From contig NC_067208.1 in the NCBI RefSeq assembly GCF_026262505.1, forward strand, positions 6,705,962 through 6,769,961: a stretch of DNA of 64,000 nt, given 5' to 3'. The notes beneath the pieces are model-generated. The model worked only from the letters and a program-made list of their open reading frames with translations. It was not told the DNA's origin and did not search any database. How positions within the stretch are numbered: position 1 is the first letter of the stretch; the number at the start of each line of letters is the position of its first letter. Positions 1 through 9,947 of the stretch are shown piece by piece. The stretch comes from Trichomonas vaginalis G3. Its lineage: Eukaryota; Parabasalia; Trichomonadida; Trichomonadidae. The position numbers and the translations under genes are program-made.

Positions 1-74
1 AACTTGTAATAAAATCTGTTTCAGTAATTTCTGTCAATATTTCCCAATTGGAAAAGCAATAATCTGGTATAAAA

Positions 75-1316
75 TTAAAATAGAAAATTTTTGCATTTTT
101 GATACTTGAAATGGTATTTGGCAATAAAATCCTGAATTTCTAAGGATGAAAGAGCTTTGATAGTTAAATTTCCTATTGACACTGAAGAAGAAGCATTGAT
201 ACTAAGCACACAACTGTAAATATTTATTTCATTCTTTCCAATATATATATTTTTACCAGTTATGTTAACTTCCTTTACATTACACCAATTAAAAATATTT
301 TCTCCAATTTCAAGGAACTCTGAATCAGAATGAATTGATAGTTTTTTCAGATAAGAACAAAAATAAAATGCTTCATTTCCAATTTTCTGAATCTTTGTTG
401 ATATCTCAAGATGTTCAATTTTCGCAAAATAAAAACATTTTGATGACAATTCCTTTATTCCATTTGGAAATTTTATTTCTTGAAAATCCGAAAATCCAAA
501 TACATCACCTTCTAGATGTATTGAAAAATTTTCTATTTGTAAATCCACTAGTTTAGATTGACTGAAGGCTGACCCGCGTATTGCAGAAACTGTTTCAGGT
601 ACAATTAATGATGTTATGTTTGAATAAATAAATGCATAATCAGATAATTCTTTAACATGAGATGGAATTATAAATCTAGTGCTTACATTAAATATAGGGA
701 AAGTAATATATCCTAAAGATGTAACACATTTTTGGATTTCAATATCAATTAATTTTATGCAATATTCAAAAGCCCTATCTCCGATATATGAATTTTTTTC
801 AGGAAAATGAATATCTGATAATGATATACATGTAGAAAAAGCCATATACCCAATTGATTTTATATTATAATTTAACTTTACAGATGTAAGATTGACACAA
901 TATGTGAATGCCATGAAATCAATTAATTCAAAATTTCTTTGAAATTCAATTGTGATTAAGTTTGAGCAATTAAAAAATGCGTACTTGGATATAACTTTAA
1001 GATTGAGAGGGAATTTAATATGTGTCAAACCATGGCATTCTATAAATGCTGACTGATCAATGTATTCTACAGAGTATGGGAAAGTAATATTTTGAAGGTT
1101 TCTGCAATATGAAAATGCATTTCTGCATATTTTTGTAATGCATGTGCAAATATAAACAGTTTGAAGATTTGTACAATTGTAAAAACAATAAGATGGAATT
1201 TTTGGGAATGTGGTTGATATGTTAACATGAGCAATGCTTTGGTTATGCACGAATGTAGGATATAATCTATCTCCACTTATAAAATAGCTTCCATTAGAGG
1301 TATAATTAACATCCAA
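75..1316 (-). CDS. BspA-like leucine-rich repeat protein (LRR_5 type)
   Basis: The 413-residue product is an almost unbroken run of about 23-residue leucine-rich repeats from roughly residue 40 to the C-terminus. The recurring pattern is AF-x-x-C-x-x-L-x-x-I-x-F-P, as in FYNCTNLQTV, AFSYCRNLQNITFP and AFIECHGLTHIKFP. This is the BspA/TpLRR (LRR_5) pattern, one of the largest trichomonad gene families, some members of which are surface proteins thought to bind host cells or bacteria. No signal peptide or membrane segment is visible, so a surface role is not supported for this copy. The frame is intact and the start used is the first ATG of the frame. It is a host gene lying outside the mobile elements. 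Confidence 0.85.
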   Translation of the reverse strand: MDVNYTSNGSYFISGDRLYPTFVHNQSIAHVNISTTFPKIPSYCFYNCTNLQTVYICTCITKICRNAFSYCRNLQNITFPYSVEYIDQSAFIECHGLTHIKFPLNLKVISKYAFFNCSNLITIEFQRNFELIDFMAFTYCVNLTSVKLNYNIKSIGYMAFSTCISLSDIHFPEKNSYIGDRAFEYCIKLIDIEIQKCVTSLGYITFPIFNVSTRFIIPSHVKELSDYAFIYSNITSLIVPETVSAIRGSAFSQSKLVDLQIENFSIHLEGDVFGFSDFQEIKFPNGIKELSSKCFYFAKIEHLEISTKIQKIGNEAFYFCSYLKKLSIHSDSEFLEIGENIFNWCNVKEVNITGKNIYIGKNEINIYSCVLSINASSSVSIGNLTIKALSSLEIQDFIAKYHFKYQKCKNFLF

Positions 1317-2264
1317 CTTTTAGATTTCTGAAATTCAATCAGAAAATAATCGAACCCAATTCAAATTTTTGCATAGATCAGAATAATAAAAAATTTTGAT
1401 CAGTTTATTTAAAATATATTGTTAGGTGTAATTAATTAGTATTAAAAACATTTTGGATATTTTTTGATATTTGGTAAAAATTAATTATTTTTAAGCTAAA
1501 ATTCTTAAAGTTAAGTAGAATAATATATAGATTTCATCATCAAATAAATATTTCGATTGTTTTTATTGAATTTTTTATTGAGAGAACGATACATTTGGGT
1601 TATCAATTTTTTTAAAAATCTGACAGCACAATTGTAAATCAGCCTTTTAACCATTTCTTTTTTATGATCTATTCATAATATTTCTGTTCTCCAGGAATTC
1701 TAATTTTCTGATTAAATGAAATGATATTGGCGTCAAACGGGCGTGAATTCACTTAAATTTTTTATAGGTTTTTCATTCGTATCAGAATATATTGAAGTAC
1801 AATAAAATAAATAAGGGTGATACATTTAATATAAAAACAAAATAAAAACTATTTTTTATTAACTGTTAGTTTTTTTTTACACACACAAAATATTGTGTAA
1901 ATTTCAGGATTCATTGAGGTATGTTAGGATGTTTTGTCAAAAGCTCTCTTTTACATAACAAATCAATATGGTCCAACAGCTTATTGAAGAAATAGTTTCA
2001 GTTCACCTAAGGCCATTCAATATTTTGTTTCATGGAAGAATAAACAATTGGGAATCATTGAGTGTATTTGAAGGCTATTTGCAATAATGAAATTCGAATA
2101 TTCATATGAATTAAATCTTATAATTCTTTTCTAATAATATATGCTAAAATCATCCATTTATGTTAAATAATTAGGATCAATTGATCATGTATTGAAGTTC
2201 CAAGAATATTGGCACAACAAATACAAAATGAATATGCATGAATTATGTCAATAAGAATAAAATT
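1317..2264. other. Host intergenic region
   Basis: About 950 bases of very AT-rich sequence between the BspA-like gene and the glycine-rich pseudogene. I see no open frame with protein-like composition, no RNA gene and no clear repeat. Confidence 0.5.
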
Positions 2265-3182
2265 TCATGATATGAAAATGAATGATATTAAAAAAGGAAA
2301 ATATGAGAATGAATATATGAACTTGCATGATTGACATTTGAATATAATACGTGTGATTCGAATAAATCCATCGGCATAGTGACCTATTTCTGTTCCACCA
2401 TTAGGATTTGGCATCTCATGCATACCATCGATCATAATGGTATTATAAAACTGAATGCCACTATAATGTATGGAAGGATCATCGGCTTGGGAAAACTCAA
2501 TTTTATTTTCTGATGAATTTTTCAATACTGCAATACATCCTTTATAACCACTTATGAAAGAACTCCCTCCCCCACCTCCGTAGGCCGAAATATAATCTGA
2601 GTTTCCTCCACCAAAATAACCACCGCCCCCACCAGCATTCCCGTCTAATCCATTGGATATAACTCGAGTTCCATTTCCAGCACCAAATCCAAATCTCCCA
2701 TGTAAACCTTTACCTTTACCTCCTGACGTTTGATTAGCACCAAGACCATACCAATATTGAGAATCATAGCCAATTAAACCACCTGCACATCCACCACTAT
2801 CACTTTTTCTTCCATCAGAATCACCTGACCCTCCTCCAGCAGCAACAATTATTCGGCTCTTCAATCCTTCAAAATCATTGAATTCTCCGCTATTCAGTCT
2901 TATATCCGATGATCCTCCACCAGACTATTGTCCTGGGCCACCACCGCCGTAAGATGGATATCTAGCATCTGAATAATATTTGGATCCAACATGTAGATAT
3001 AATTTAATTTGAGATAAAAATGATATTTCGCCCTTAACATATCCACCAGATGGTCTTGAATTGCCCGATCCTCCACATAATTCAAAAATATAAACACCTG
3101 GTTCAAAATCAACTTCATAAGGAGATGAATCATATGGTATCTTTCCTTTGTATTTATATAATTTTGTTAACTTCCTTACAGC
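2265..3182 (-). pseudogene. Glycine-rich trichomonad protein, broken copy
   Basis: One minus-strand frame from about 3182 to 2265 encodes a glycine-rich protein of a type common in trichomonads. Its N-terminal part has DSSPYEVDFEPGVYIFELCG, followed by GGGGPG, SSDIRLNSG, the segment LKSRIIVAAGGGSG and many GGGG stretches. It resembles the Gly_rich domain seen in ALK-like receptors. A TAG stop interrupts the frame near 2925, between GGGGPGQ and SGGGSSD. No ATG precedes the conserved N-terminal block before an upstream TAA at 3183-3185. The C-terminus is also odd: after GFIRITRI it runs into a hydrophobic tail (FSYFPFLISFIFIS). I read it as a dead gene fragment; stop-codon readthrough cannot be excluded. 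Confidence 0.65.
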
Positions 3183-4253
3183 TTAGCTGGAAATATAATA
3201 GGAACTTAATTCAATGATCACTGAATATTTGAAAGAGGGAAAACTTTCATTTATAATAATATTTATTATTTATTAACAAGTTTAAATTTAATCAATTATA
3301 AAATCATTTATCTGATCAGAAAATTGAGAGGACAATTCAAATAATCGTTATAACCAGAATCGAAAAAATTGAGAGGCAAAATGAGATTTATCGTTTTCGC
3401 CTCAATTATAAATATACATTATACTACCTATCAGATTGATATTTTTCAATTCTCACCAATAAGCACACCCTATTAGATGATACTTTAGTTAACATCAGCG
3501 CCCTCTCATATTAATCATTTGGAAATTTTTCTAAAAAGTGTCTATATATAATGTCTTGCCTACATCTCCAAATTTGAACCGACATCAAAATTTCGAGAAA
3601 AATTATTAATTGAGTTTTATCGTCACAGATCGGGAACTTAGTTTTAATTAGAAAGATTTCAAACAAAATTTGAGTTTCACCACAAAAAAGTTTAGCGCAT
3701 GAAAATTTAGCTTAAAATATATATTTAGGCAAACAGTATTGAAAACTGAGATATCAGTTAAATTCGCAAAATAATGGAATTTAAATCTAGATTATTAATA
3801 TTTTAAATGATATCATAATTTGTTAGAATTAATATAGGACATATACTAGCATAATTTCATTTTATTTACTGAGTTATTGACTTTGCTCTTCATTTGAGGT
3901 ATCAGTACCGATAAAAGATAAAATATTGAGGTTGAATAAAAAAGTGGCTTTTAGTTTACTTATCGTTACAGCGAGCCATTAATTATTCTCTATATCCTCA
4001 TTGTTTCACTCTTGGCTATATTTTAAATGCCTTGCTAGTCTCACATAAACAATATAAAATTATCGGGATCATCGTCTAGATGAGAAAGAACATTTTCGAA
4101 AATATGTTGAAAAATGATGTAATCATCTTTAAATTCGTGTGTGTTAATGAAATGAATTTACATTAAATTATTATGAGATGTTTATTCTTGAATAATAACA
4201 TCATGACTATATCTTTTTTTCAATATGAAATAATGTTACTTGAAAAAGAATTA
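3183..4253. other. Host intergenic region
   Basis: About 1.07 kb of AT-rich DNA without a credible open frame. Nothing recognisable is seen, apart from short ATTGAGAGG-type words around 3320-3370. Confidence 0.45.
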
Positions 4254-4309
4254 TTAGACATTTGTAGCACCATTATCAGCTAGGAATTTGATGATTTTTG
4301 TTTCTTTAA

Positions 4310-4889
4310 AGTGGATGGCAATACTAAGAGGGTATTCATTAATATCGAGAGAATTTTGTAAAACAATGATAAGTATGAAAATAAAGAGAATATTATAAAA
4401 CAATTATCAATATAAAAAGAAAAAGAATCCGCTAAAACAATGATAAATATGAAAATAAGGAGAATCCAATAAAACAATGATAAATATGAAAAGAAGGATA
4501 ATGTAATAAAACAATTATAAAAATGAAAAGAAAGATAATGTCATAAAACAATGATAAATATGAAAATAAAGAGAATAAGTTTCATGTTAACATCAGCACC
4601 ATGCTCAACTAGAAATTGAACAATTTTGAATGATTTCATATTGATAGCAATACTAAGAGGGCATTCATTAATATCGAGAGAATTTTATAAAACAATGATA
4701 AATATGAAAATAAAGAGAAAGCTATAATACAATGATAAGTATGAAAATAAAGAGAATTTCATAAAACAATGATAAATATGAAAAGAAAGAGAAAGACATA
4801 AAACAATGATAAATATCAAAAGAAGGAGAATTTTTTAAAACAATAATAAATATGAAAAGAAAGAGAAAGACATAAAACAATGATAAATA
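4310..4889. repeat. 36-37 bp minisatellite, left block
   Basis: Imperfect tandem copies built on AAAACAATGATAAATATGAA followed by AA(G/T)AAAGAGAAT and a variable tail. The block is interrupted by one ankyrin repeat at about 4590-4680. The same minisatellite lies beyond element 1 at 30576-31372. One unit at 4801-4860 carries the variant TATCAAAAGAAGGAGAA that is also found directly right of element 1. Confidence 0.85.
4884..4889. other. Left target-site duplication of element 1 (TAAATA)
   Basis: TAAATA ends at the left tip of element 1 and recurs at 30570-30575 right of it. A 6-bp duplication is the size usual for Maverick/Polinton integration. Fusing the two flanks through one TAAATA gives a minisatellite unit that matches the intact unit at 4801-4860. 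Confidence 0.85.
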
Positions 4890-4935
4890 AAAAAAAGGTA
4901 GTGGGGCTTCCAGGCACTTCGTGCCCTCTAGCCCC
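4890..4935 (+). repeat. Element 1 left terminal inverted repeat with hairpin
   Basis: Seven A followed by GGTAGTGGGGCTTCCAGG, a GGCACTTCGTGCC hairpin and CTCTAGCCCC. The outer GGGGCT and AGCCCC also pair, giving a nested stem. It matches the reverse complement of 30523-30569, except that the inner hairpin arm differs (GGCAC...GTGCC here, GGGGCTGCGCCCC at the other end). Pairing is therefore kept while the sequence is not. Confidence 0.85.
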
Positions 4936-4976
4936 GAAGATGTTTAGTATAAATGAAGTTTTTATTCGGAAAATTG

Positions 4977-5084
4977 TTAGTCTTCTGGTGTGAATTCGGA
5001 GGACTCTTCTTCTTCCTCCATTGCTTCTGGGAAGAAGCCTTCTTCTGGGTCGAAAACATTATATAATGTGTCGCTTTTCACAAA
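4977..5084 (-). pseudogene. 3' remnant with acidic tail next to the left end
   Basis: A minus-strand frame without ATG reads YNVFDPEEGFFPEAMEEEEE and then a short acidic stretch (SSEFTPED) before its stop. The acidic tail is reminiscent of the tail of the gene at the right end of element 1 (EEEEEEEENDSDVV), which also points toward its terminus. I infer that a terminal gene was truncated here. An unrelated acidic fragment is possible. Confidence 0.35.
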
Positions 5085-5160
5085 TTATATATGTTTTCAT
5101 GTTTTGTCACTTTTCTGTCACTTTTCAGGGAAAAAACATTTTTATTATTATATATAAATG

Positions 5161-5976
5161 AATTTTACAAAACCACCGTTACCGTTCTTTGGAAATAAGA
5201 GTAAATGTAAAGATATTATATTGAGAGAACTTAAGAAACTACCGAATGGTCTAACATTTGTAGATTTGTTCGGTGGAAGTTCTATATATCCATTTGTGCC
5301 ATACAATATTCCCAGACTCAAAGATTATATGCAATGACTTCGACAACTATATGGACCGTCTCAAACATATACCAGACACAAACAATATATTGAAAGAGTT
5401 AAAAGAAAAGATACCTATAGGTAAGATGGAACGTATACCATTAGATAACAAAAATATTGTGAGAGAGGTTTTGAAAAAAGCAGAATATATAGACTGGGAT
5501 AGTATATCTGCTAGACTATTATATAGTGGTGCTATAAGAGTTCATGACATTGAAACACTTATGTCAAAAGTTTTATATCTTAACTATACAAATGTTTTCA
5601 AAGAGGACATAGAAAAATATATTGAGGGTATAGAGTTTGTGAGATGTTATTGGACAGAGTTGTATGAAAAATATAAAGACAAGGAAAATGTTTTCTTTAT
5701 AGTGGACCCGCCGTTCTATAACACATGGGATTTTCAATACCAAGTAGACTGGACTTTTGAGAGACTCTTTAGAAACTTTAGACGTTTTACATAACCATCC
5801 ATGCTTTTACTTTACATCCGATAAAAGTGGTTTGGAAACCGTTATGAGATGGTTAGAGGACATTACATGACTATGAGTTTAGATATGACAAGATAGAATA
5901 TGAGAGAGGTCCTATAAACCGGAGAAAGTGTCATAACAAAGAAATTTTATTAGTAAGTAAATGTGGTTTGAAATAG
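5161..5976 (+). pseudogene. D12-class DNA adenine-N6 methyltransferase, frameshifted
   Basis: The start at 5161 opens MNFTKPPLPFFGNKSK and leads to FVDLFGGS, the AdoMet-binding motif I of Dam-like enzymes. The frame then shifts near 5275 and continues with KIICNDFDNYMDRLKHI and the catalytic motif FIVDPPFYNTW (DPPF, motif IV) around 5700-5730. Two further shifts, near 5780 and 5865, are needed to reach the end at 5976 (SKCGLK). Such enzymes methylate adenine N6. In viruses and mobile elements they may mark the element DNA or serve in restriction-type competition; which applies here is unknown. The last bases overlap the ATG of the following membrane microprotein. Confidence 0.7.
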
Positions 5977-6092
5977 GACTACTTGTTTTAGGTTTTTTCC
6001 ATTGTGTCATTTATTTCTTTGACGTGGCAGAAAAGTACAGAGAATATGAAGATGAACCAATGCCTGCAAATATTCAGTATATGTACTCGTAA
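5961..6092 (+). CDS. 43-residue single-pass membrane microprotein
   Basis: ATG at 5961 gives a short product with a hydrophobic segment at residues 3-20 (FEIGLLVLGFFHCVIYFF) and a charged tail (AEKYREYEDEP, NIQYMYS). It overlaps the end of the methyltransferase by 16 bases and precedes the next small gene by 23 bases. Its compact position in a run of small plus-strand genes supports that it is real. Small membrane proteins are common in virus-like genomes; its role is unknown. Confidence 0.5.
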   Translation: MWFEIGLLVLGFFHCVIYFFDVAEKYREYEDEPMPANIQYMYS

Positions 6093-6115
6093 GAGATATT
6101 TTTATCTAATATTAA

Positions 6116-6493
6116 ATGGACGCACAGAACTTAGCGAATGCACAGCAAACCTGGACAACCAAACCCAGAGAATATTCCAAATGAAGTTAGAATACAAACT
6201 GCAATGGCAAACTATGGTCAAGTGCCAACAGATGTACAAATGCAAACTGCCATGTCAAATGACGCTGCGTTAGGTTTGCCACCATGGTATGCAAATATGA
6301 GATGGAAAGAGTTTTATACAAACCCTGAAGTGGGATATAAACAACTTTATGCAGATGACGCGAACACAGGAGTTGACCCAGAATATGTTTCTACCAGAGG
6401 AGAAACAGAATGTATGAGCTCCAGTTAAAAGAATGCTATGGAACTCAACAGGAAACGCAAGAGACTAGGCGGACATTAGATTTTTACATATAG
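6116..6493 (+). pseudogene. Unknown element protein (QTAM-repeat type), frameshifted
   Basis: ATG at 6116 follows an AT-rich box (ATATTTTTATCTAATATTAA) like those before other structural genes. The product starts MDAQNLANAQ and shifts frame near 6150. It then reads ENIPNEVRIQTAMANYGQVP and TDVQMQTAMSNDAALGLPPW, with a twofold QTAM motif, followed by YANMRWKEFYTNPEVGYKQL. A second shift near 6400 leads to MYELQLKECYGTQQETQE and a stop at 6491-6493. I do not recognise it. Its place between other short genes upstream of the fibre gene suggests a virion or assembly protein. Confidence 0.45.
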
Positions 6494-6497
6494 TAAA

Positions 6498-6767
6498 ATG
6501 GGTTTCTTCAGTAAGATAGGAAACTTCTTTCGAAATGTTGGAAGAGGTATATGGAATGGAATAAAAACCGTAGGAAGAGGAATTTGGAACGGTGTCAAAA
6601 ATATTGGTAAAAGGGTAGGTCAGTTCGTTGGTATTATACCTAAAGACCCTGAACCAGAAGAACAAGCTCTGTTATACAACAGCCTGAACCTGCACCACAG
6701 TCTAGTTGGCAACCAAATCCAACACACAACCGGTATATTAAAAAATTATATTTTTACCGTTCGATAG
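6498..6767 (+). CDS. Amphipathic, basic small protein (candidate membrane-active virion peptide)
   Basis: It starts five bases after the preceding stop, behind TTTTTACATATAG. The N-terminal 45 residues are a strongly amphipathic basic stretch with an internal duplication (GRGIWNGIKTV, GRGIWNGVKNI). Residues 50-57 then read PKDPEPEE, and a proline/glutamine-rich tail (QQPEPAPQSSW) follows in another frame, so a frameshift near 6665 is likely. Element 2 has two proteins of similar style (MAAGFFKKLWD...). By analogy with adenovirus protein VI, such a peptide could perturb membranes during entry; this is inference. Confidence 0.5.
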   Translation: MGFFSKIGNFFRNVGRGIWNGIKTVGRGIWNGVKNIGKRVGQFVGIIPKDPEPEEQALLYNSLNLHHSLVGNQIQHTTGILKNYIFTVR

Positions 6768-7598
6768 TAGTTGTATATGAAACTAAGTTCTAAGTAAAAC
6801 GCATGGTATAATGGAATTATTCTTTTTCTTCCATCTGTAGTAAACCATACTTGAAAGTCTGAAATACTTCCACTTGGTGGTTCGTATAACTTTGTAGGTT
6901 TTTCGTAAAAGTCATTTGCCAAGCATAAGAAAGAGTTTTGGGCGCCAGAAAATGAAGCATGAACAATAATAGCATCTTGGTCGAAAACATTTTCATATGT
7001 TCCATTAGGGTTTTCGACTTCATAAAAGTCTGGTGTACTGGATATGCTGCAGGCTGATTTAACATCCTCATAAATCTATACCATGCCAAGTTGTTATATT
7101 TTGTAGAAATATAAACGTTTTCTCCAAGGTCTTCTATTCTATTGATTTTAACAGTTGCATTTTTCCTGTCATAAATAATATCGAGATGGTATTCTCCCTC
7201 GTCAATGTTATACTGGTTTGCATATTCGATATAGATATTGTTTATTTTTCTTGAAAAGCTTGAAGAGTTGTTTCTAAGTTTACAAGCAAACTAACTTGTA
7301 AAAGTTTCCCTGTTCAAATTTCTCATACATACGTTTTTCTTTGTTATAGTATCGAACTTCAAAACCGACCGTAAATGGGAAACCATGTATGGCTTCTGAA
7401 AATGAACTTCATTCTACGAAAGCCAATAGCTTTTGTGACAGATGGGTCTCTTAACCATCTTAACGGGTAGTCAAAACGATAGCCTTCATGCTTTACGGTC
7501 TCTGTCTCAAACTTTTGACCGACATTAGTAAAAAGTTCATCTAATGGTTTTAGTTGTAGCAACTCTTGAATTTTTTTTTCTATTTGGAAGTATATTTT
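6746..7598 (-). pseudogene. Inverted dead copy of the conserved gene at 12526-13360 (copy X1)
   Basis: The minus strand encodes a paralogue of the plus-strand gene at 12526-13360. Shared blocks include KPLDELFTN/KPLDYIFTN, YRFDYPLRWL/YRFDYPIRWL, KAIGFRRM/KAIGFRRV, LYEPPSGSISDFQVWFTTDG and LYHAFYLELSF. The expected start codon is ATA here where the paralogue has ATG (ATACTTCCAAATAG against ATGCTTCAGGTTG). At least three frameshifts occur, near 7555, 7390 and 7045. It lies head-to-head with the fibre gene. The duplication places inverted copies on both sides of the fibre-integrase block. Confidence 0.6.
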
Positions 7599-7611
7599 AT
7601 CTAGAATAAAA

Positions 7612-9947
7612 ATGTCGAAAGATATTGCTTCCATGAGAGAAATACAACACAACCGACAACTCATTATGCAAGCTCTAAATAAGAACACAACAAACTTTTC
7701 AAACTATTCTAAGATATCTGAGTCATTGAAAGAAGGAAACTTAAAACTGACAATAAACCCAATGACAGATGAGTTTCTGTTTCAAGACAATAAGAACCAT
7801 ACTGTCTGTATAAATCCAAACAAAAGAAATTTAAACGAGAAACCTATAAATGAAACTTCTTTTGAAAGCAGATGTTGACAACAAAGCTGACAAAGAATAT
7901 GTAGACGATGCAATAGCAAAAGAAGAAGAAAGAGCTAACAATGCTTATGCAACAAAAGAACATACTCATCCTGAACTAGCAGACAAAACATATGTTGACA
8001 ATAAAATGTCAAGTGAAGTGACAAGAGCTGAAACGAATATTCTAAAAAGACTCATACACATTCTATATCTGAAATAACAGACTTACAAGAAACCTTAAAA
8101 CAGTAAAAAGTGCCGTTGGACATACACATACCATTGCAAATATTACAAACTTACAAGAAACCTTAAACAGGAAAAGTGCCGTTGGACATACACATTCTAT
8201 ATCTGAAATAACAGACTTACAAGAAACCTTAAAACAGTAAAAGTGCCGTTGGACATACAATTACCATTGCAAATATTACAAACTTACAAGAAACCTTAAA
8301 CAGGAAAAGTGCCGTTGGACATACACATTCTATATCTGAAATAACAGACTTACAAGAAACCTTAAACAGTAAAAGTGCCGTTGGACATACACATACCATT
8401 GCAAATATTACAAACTTACAAGAAACCTTAAACAGGAAAAGTGCCGTTGGACATACACATACCATTGCAAATATTACAAACTTACAAGAAACCTTAAACA
8501 GGAAAAGTGCCGTTGGACATACACATTCTATATCTGAAATAACAGACTTACAAGAAACCTTAAACAGTAAAAGTGCCGTTGGACATACACATACCATTGC
8601 AAATATTACAAACTTACAAGAAACCTTAAACAGGAAAAGTGCCGTTGGACATACACATACCATTGCAAATATTACAAACTTACAAGAAACCTTAAACAGG
8701 AAAAAGTGCCGTTGGACATACACATTCTATATCTGAAATAACAGACTTACAAGAAACCTTAAACAGTAAAAGTGCCGTTGGACATACACATACCATTGCA
8801 AATATTACAAACTTACAAGAAACCTTAAACAGGAAAAGTGCCGTTGGACATACACATACATCTTCTGAAATAACAGACTTAAACGTTAGCCTTGAAAATA
8901 AAGCAGATAAAACATATGTCAATGAAATATACCAAAGTTTGATAGGAACAAAAAATATTGAAACTATTGTTGGTGACTTTTCTGTCAATGAAGAAAATAA
9001 ATATTTTAGATGGCAGTTTGTACAGTCCTTAGAAAATGGTACACGGTGTAAACTCATTCCGAAAAATAACAATGAAATGTATGTAAGCTATAAAAAGAAT
9101 GATGGTACACAAGTTATAGTTCCATTAGACAACAACTGCTACTTAAACTTATATGGAGACGAACAAAAGAAATATTTAAGAGTTTATGAAATGACAGATA
9201 TGACATTGCCTGACCCAGCTCCAGCACCATATTATTATGACTATGGAGATGACGTCAGAACACCACATGTAGATGAACAAAAGCTAACATTATATTTAGA
9301 TTATTATAGATATAAAAGATATAATGCAATAGAAAAAACGAGAATAGTATACTATTATGAAGATGACAGAAATAAATATTATAGTCAAGATTTTACCTAC
9401 CCTGAAAACATAAGATTATATTATAAAAAAATATTCTGACACAAACCAGAAGAAACCTGAAATAGTTGCACTATATTTTAAGTTCAAAAGAGACAATCCT
9501 ATAATGTCTCATATGTTTGATTTAATGAACCCAGTAGGTTCTATTTATACATCTATGGAAGCAAGAGGTCCTCAAGTAATGTTTGGTGTTGGTGCATGGG
9601 AACAAATAGTCGACAGGTTTTTGTATTGTGCAAACTCTTCAAAGGAAACAGGTGGAAGTAAAACGATTTCAGGTGAAAATTTACCTGCACACAGTCACTA
9701 CATAGATTTAAGTACATCTCAAGCAGGTTGGCATAAGCATAGATATTGGGATTGGTCAGGAATGACAAAAGGTAAAGGATATGATGTTAAAGACGACGTT
9801 AAGTTTGCTATAAATTGTTACTGGAGTGACACTCAGGGAGAAGGAAACCATACACATTTCGTTTCAGGATATACGCAAACAACAGGACAAAGTAAAGAAT
9901 ACATGCCACCTTACATGACAGTTTACGCATGGTATAGAATTGCTTAG
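7612..9947 (+). pseudogene. Phage-like tail-fibre/adhesin protein, frameshifted
   Basis: The start at 7612 lies behind a TATATTTTATCTAGAATAAAA box. An N-terminal domain (LKEGNLKLTINPMTDEFLF) resembles that of the element 2 fibre. It is followed by KADVDNKADKEYVDDAI-type shaft repeats, then about twelve 22-residue repeats of the form KSAVGHTHTIANITNLQETL. A spacer domain (8939-9440) leads to the C-terminal tip: NPVGSIYTSMEARGP, VGAWEQIVDRFLYCANSS, ENLPAHSHYIDLS, GNHTHFVSGYTQ and YMPPYMTVYAWYR. The layout is that of bacteriophage tail fibres and collar proteins, with HxH motifs that bind metal in phage fibre tips. Shifts occur near 7860, in the repeats and near 9425, so this copy is probably not functional. 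Confidence 0.72.
8060..8890 (+). repeat. 66-bp tandem repeats of the fibre shaft
   Basis: Twelve copies of GTGCCGTTGGACATACAC start a 66-bp unit encoding 22 residues. Two unit types occur, TIANITNLQETLNR and SISEITDLQETLNS, in the order S T S T S T T S T T S T followed by a divergent end unit. Extra A residues at about 8095-8105, 8230 and 8702 break the frame. High identity among units points to recent expansion by unequal exchange or slippage. Confidence 0.9.

Larger units (their letters stand above)
4254..4889 (-). pseudogene. Ankyrin-repeat (DUF3447-type) gene, C-terminal piece with minisatellite
   Basis: Two separated ankyrin repeats can be read on the minus strand: the terminal one at about 4254-4365 (DINEYPLSIAIH, then IKFLADNGATNV and stop) and another at about 4590-4680 (DINECPLSIAI, VQFLVEHGADVN). 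They are separated and followed by copies of a 36-37 bp minisatellite. Element 1 is inserted at 4889/4890. The rest of the same gene continues on its far side (30570-31689) and beyond element 2 (50950-51478). Intracellular ankyrin proteins of this type are very numerous in trichomonads and mostly of unknown function. This copy cannot be expressed as one protein now. Confidence 0.75.

Noticed and set aside
2900-3133. 77-codon minus-strand frame (MIHLLMKLILNQ)
   Set aside because: Wrong frame of the glycine-rich pseudogene; the real frame gives YEVDFEPGVYIFELCGG here.
8060-8890. Regular repeats suggestive of a CRISPR array
   Set aside because: The full 66-bp units are coding and contiguous, with no unique spacers, and the window is eukaryotic.
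8063-9072. Long minus-strand frames with CVCPTALFLFKVSCKFVI repeats
   Set aside because: Antisense shadow of the 66-bp fibre shaft repeat; the plus-strand reading is the meaningful one.
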